From NCBI RefSeq assembly GCF_025336525.1, contig NZ_JAOCZP010000003.1, forward strand, positions 1 through 64,000: a stretch of 64,000 nt of DNA. The letters run 5' to 3'. Shown one piece after another: positions 62,305 through 64,000 of this stretch; positions within the stretch are counted from its first letter, which is position 1, and each line of letters opens with the position of its first letter. The stretch is from Chelativorans salis. GTDB lineage: Bacteria; Pseudomonadota; Alphaproteobacteria; Rhizobiales; Rhizobiaceae. The position numbers were made by a program, and so were the translations under genes. Below the pieces are notes generated by a model. It was not told the DNA's origin, did no database searches, and saw only the letters and a list, made by a program, of their open reading frames with translations.

Positions 62305-63056
62305 AGAGGGTTCTCCTTCAGGAAATCGAGAACCCGCGCCTTGAAGGTGCGGTCACCGACCGACAGCATGTGGTCGCGGCGTTCGACGGCGAAGGCTTCG
62401 CCGTGGGGAAGCATATCAGCGAGCGGCTCGGGCGCCCCGGCGATATCGTCCTTGGTGCCGACGGCGACGAGTGCGGGCTGGGTGATCTTGGCGACATCGT
62501 CGGGGGTGAGGAGCTTGCGCGAGGTGGAGATGCAGGCGGCGAGCGCCTCGCGGTCGCTCTCCGTCTGGTCGGCAAACGTGCGGAACATGCGGCCGCGCTC
62601 GTGGGTGATGGTGGCGGGGTCTTCGGCGAGCAGCGCGTCAGCGATGTCGTCCCACTCGCCGACACCCTCGACCATGCCGATGCCCAGGCCTCCGAAGACC
62701 ACGGTGGCAACACGCTCGGGATTGGTCAGCGCCAGGAAGGCGGTGATGCGGGCGCCCATCGAATAGCCCATGACGTGGGCGCGGGGGATATCGAGATGGT
62801 CGAGGAGCGCTGCTGCGTCCGACGCCAGCTTTTCCGGTGTGTAGGCTTCCGGGTCATGGCTTTTGGTGGAGCGGCCGTGGCCGCGGTTGTCGAGGGCGGC
62901 GACGCGGTAGCCGGCGTCGCGCAGGGTCTTCACCCAGCCGGTCGCCACCCAGTTGACGAAATGGGTGGAGGCGAAGCCATGGATGAGGAGGACGGGATCG
63001 CCCTCCCCCTCGTCGATGAAGCCGATGTCGAAGCTGTCATGGGAGAAGAACTGCAT
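62301..63056 (-). CDS. Alpha/beta hydrolase
   Basis: A 251-residue alpha/beta-hydrolase with LIHGFASTHFVNW as the oxyanion segment, VMGYSMGARITAFLAL as the nucleophile elbow (G-x-S-x-G, Ser near residue 96), and the C-terminal His in ERRDHMLSVGDRTF. Although it overlaps the next hydrolase gene by 4 nt, the two are only distantly similar, so a recent tandem duplication is unlikely. It is 24 nt downstream of DUF192. Substrate is unknown. Confidence 0.9.
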   Translation of the reverse strand: MQFFSHDSFDIGFIDEGEGDPVLLIHGFASTHFVNWVATGWVKTLRDAGYRVAALDNRGHGRSTKSHDPEAYTPEKLASDAAALLDHLDIPRAHVMGYSMGARITAFLALTNPERVATVVFGGLGIGMVEGVGEWDDIADALLAEDPATITHERGRMFRTFADQTESDREALAACISTSRKLLTPDDVAKITQPALVAVGTKDDIAGAPEPLADMLPHGEAFAVERRDHMLSVGDRTFKARVLDFLKENPL

Positions 63057-63080
63057 GCGCCCCGCAAAGCTCTCGCCGCC

Positions 63081-63554
63081 TCAGTTGTCGCTGGCGACCG
63101 CATCGATAAGCGGATGGCGGAGGCGGTCGCCGATCTCAATCCCGGCTTTCTGCGCGGTTCCCGCTTTCAGTTCAAGCACAAACTGCGCGGCGACCGGCGG
63201 CGCGATACTGTCGGTGGAGAACGGCTCGCCTTCCTCGATTGCCCTCACCTTGCCGTCCTCGCCTATGAAGAGAAGGTCGAGCGGCATGGGCGTGTTCTGC
63301 ATCCAAAAGCCAAGCCGGCGGCTTTTCTCGAAGACGAAGAGCATGCCGTGGTCGTCGCTCATGGACTGGCGGAACATCAGGCCGCGAGCGCGCTTTTCGT
63401 CGGTGTCGGCGATTTCGATGGCGAAACGCTTCTCGCCGTTCGCGGTCTCGGCTACCAACGGATCCGGGTGGAGAGGAAGCAGCATCGGCTCCTGTGCCCG
63501 CGCGGCACCGATGTGGAACGCGAGCACCAGGAGAAACGACAGGATGTAACGCAT
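63081..63554 (-). CDS. DUF192 exported protein
   Basis: A 157-residue periplasmic protein with signal peptide MRYILSFLLVLAFHIGAARA. The DUF192 domain is marked by FAIEIADTDEKRARGLMFRQSM, LGFWMQNTPMPLDLLFIGEDGKV and the closing VLELKAGTAQKAGIEIGDRL. Function is unknown; the fold is compact beta. The ATG at 63552-63554 follows GGAGGAG. It is downstream of the cold-shock gene and upstream of the hydrolase gene in a tight minus-strand run. Confidence 0.92.
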   Translation of the reverse strand: MRYILSFLLVLAFHIGAARAQEPMLLPLHPDPLVAETANGEKRFAIEIADTDEKRARGLMFRQSMSDDHGMLFVFEKSRRLGFWMQNTPMPLDLLFIGEDGKVRAIEEGEPFSTDSIAPPVAAQFVLELKAGTAQKAGIEIGDRLRHPLIDAVASDN

Positions 63555-63581
63555 GAACTCCTCCGGACAGGGCAAGCCAGC

Positions 63582-64000
63582 TTAATGGGCCACTGGCAAC
63601 GTGCCCATATCCGGGTGAACTTCGGCAGCCATAAGGCCTTTCTCGCCGCGTCCGTACCGCACAAGCACCACTTGGCCAGGGCGCAGCTCCGTGATGCCGT
63701 AGCGGCGCAGGGTCTCCATATGGATGAAGATGTCCTCCGTCCCCTCCCCGCGCGTGAGGAAGCCGAAGCCTTTCGTGCGGTTGAACCACTTCACTAGGGC
63801 TCGCTCGAGCCCGCTTTCGGGCGTCACCGTGACGTGGGTGCGCTGGGCCTGGTCCTCGGCCGGATGCGTGGCGGTCGAAGTGTCCATGGATAAAATCTGG
63901 AAGGCCTGGAGGCCCTTTTCGCCCTGGCGGGCCAGACAGACGACGCGAGAACCGCTGAGCGCGGTTTGGAAACCGTCGCGCCTGAGGCAGGATACATGCA
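63582..64000 (-). CDS. Cold-shock protein with two CSD domains, partial at window edge
   Basis: The visible 138 codons run to the right edge and lack a start. The C-terminal cold-shock domain is complete: [32 protein letters not shown], with the RNA-binding motifs FGFL and DIFIH. Upstream of the internal Met at 63885-63887 the frame stays open to the edge and encodes [16 protein letters not shown] and [19 protein letters not shown], the end of a first cold-shock domain. This two-domain form is typical of rhizobia, so the Met at 63887 is not the start. Such proteins bind single-stranded nucleic acid. Confidence 0.9.
   Translation of the reverse strand, partial: HVSCLRRDGFQTALSGSRVVCLARQGEKGLQAFQILSMDTSTATHPAEDQAQRTHVTVTPESGLERALVKWFNRTKGFGFLTRGEGTEDIFIHMETLRRYGITELRPGQVVLVRYGRGEKGLMAAEVHPDMGTLPVAH

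Noticed and set aside
63582-63887. A complete 101-residue cold-shock protein starting at the internal Met
   Set aside because: The frame continues upstream to the window edge and encodes the end of a second cold-shock domain, so the gene is partial here.
1-64000. CRISPR array, prophage, defence island or biosynthetic cluster
   Set aside because: No regularly spaced repeats, phage structural genes, restriction or other defence genes, or megasynthases were found on reading both strands.

Overview
The window reads as a chromosomal segment of a high-GC alphaproteobacterium of the order Hyphomicrobiales (Rhizobiales), most like the Phyllobacteriaceae (Mesorhizobium, Chelativorans, Nitratireductor). 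This is an inference from gene content and order: a phosphatidylcholine synthase, an IalB-family protein, a DUF1236 protein, an NDUFA12 homologue beside accBC-aat, a rhizobial-type double cold-shock-domain protein, and rhizobial palindromic intergenic repeats. Nearly all of it is housekeeping DNA packed on both strands with short gaps and 4-8 nt overlaps.

Layout. 1-160: left edge with a pair of IS-end-like direct repeats. 161-8336 (minus): ybaK, then the cluster rlpA, dac, tmk, holB, metG, tatD, MBL-fold hydrolase. 8591-8680: tRNA-Ser(UGA). 8681-12873: a loose, gene-poor stretch with a decayed RibD/DHFR-like pseudogene, a HdeA-like protein, small lipoproteins, a glycine-zipper protein, a DUF1236 protein and one unknown gene; it is the most accessory-looking part of the window. 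12874-14866: speD-speE (spermidine) and a convergent GST. 15010-19711 (minus): a BMP-type nucleoside ABC importer operon. 19877-28061: quinone oxidoreductase and pcs, a UbiH-type hydroxylase, an AEC transporter, hspQ, an IalB protein, a peptide-type solute-binding protein and a FrnE-like DsbA. 28397-36983: mfd-sdhE, recG, DUF502, glmS. 37131-47909: prfB (with its programmed +1 frameshift), PBP1A, amidase, rne, an M48 peptidase and a DsbA. 48032-52000: aroQ, accB, accC, aat, DUF2155, NDUFA12. 52112-56902: GNAT, gatB, an orphan yjhX, CBS protein, rhomboid, PAS protein. 57048-60387: PilZ protein, transglutaminase-like cysteine peptidase, gamma carbonic anhydrase, an unknown membrane protein, DUF3126. 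60501-64000 (minus): cysE, two alpha/beta hydrolases, DUF192, and a double cold-shock protein running off the right edge.

Functional themes: cell-wall synthesis and remodelling (glmS, PBP1A, amidase, Dac, RlpA), DNA replication and repair (holB, tmk, mfd, recG), translation and its quality control (metG, gatB, prfB, ybaK, aat), RNA turnover (rne), fatty-acid and membrane-lipid supply (accBC, pcs), envelope thiol chemistry and proteolysis, polyamines, and a probable second-messenger patch (PAS, PilZ, cysteine peptidase).

No large novel system (CRISPR, defence island, phage, secondary-metabolite cluster) is visible. The items most worth following are the putative sigma-54 promoter with a perfect upstream palindrome before the PAS gene, the PAS-PilZ-peptidase neighbourhood, the family of two-hairpin intergenic repeats, the HdeA-like protein with a long acidic insert, the small envelope-protein island beside the tRNA, and the long rne leader. 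Start sites were chosen by reading ribosome binding sites by eye; no database search was possible.
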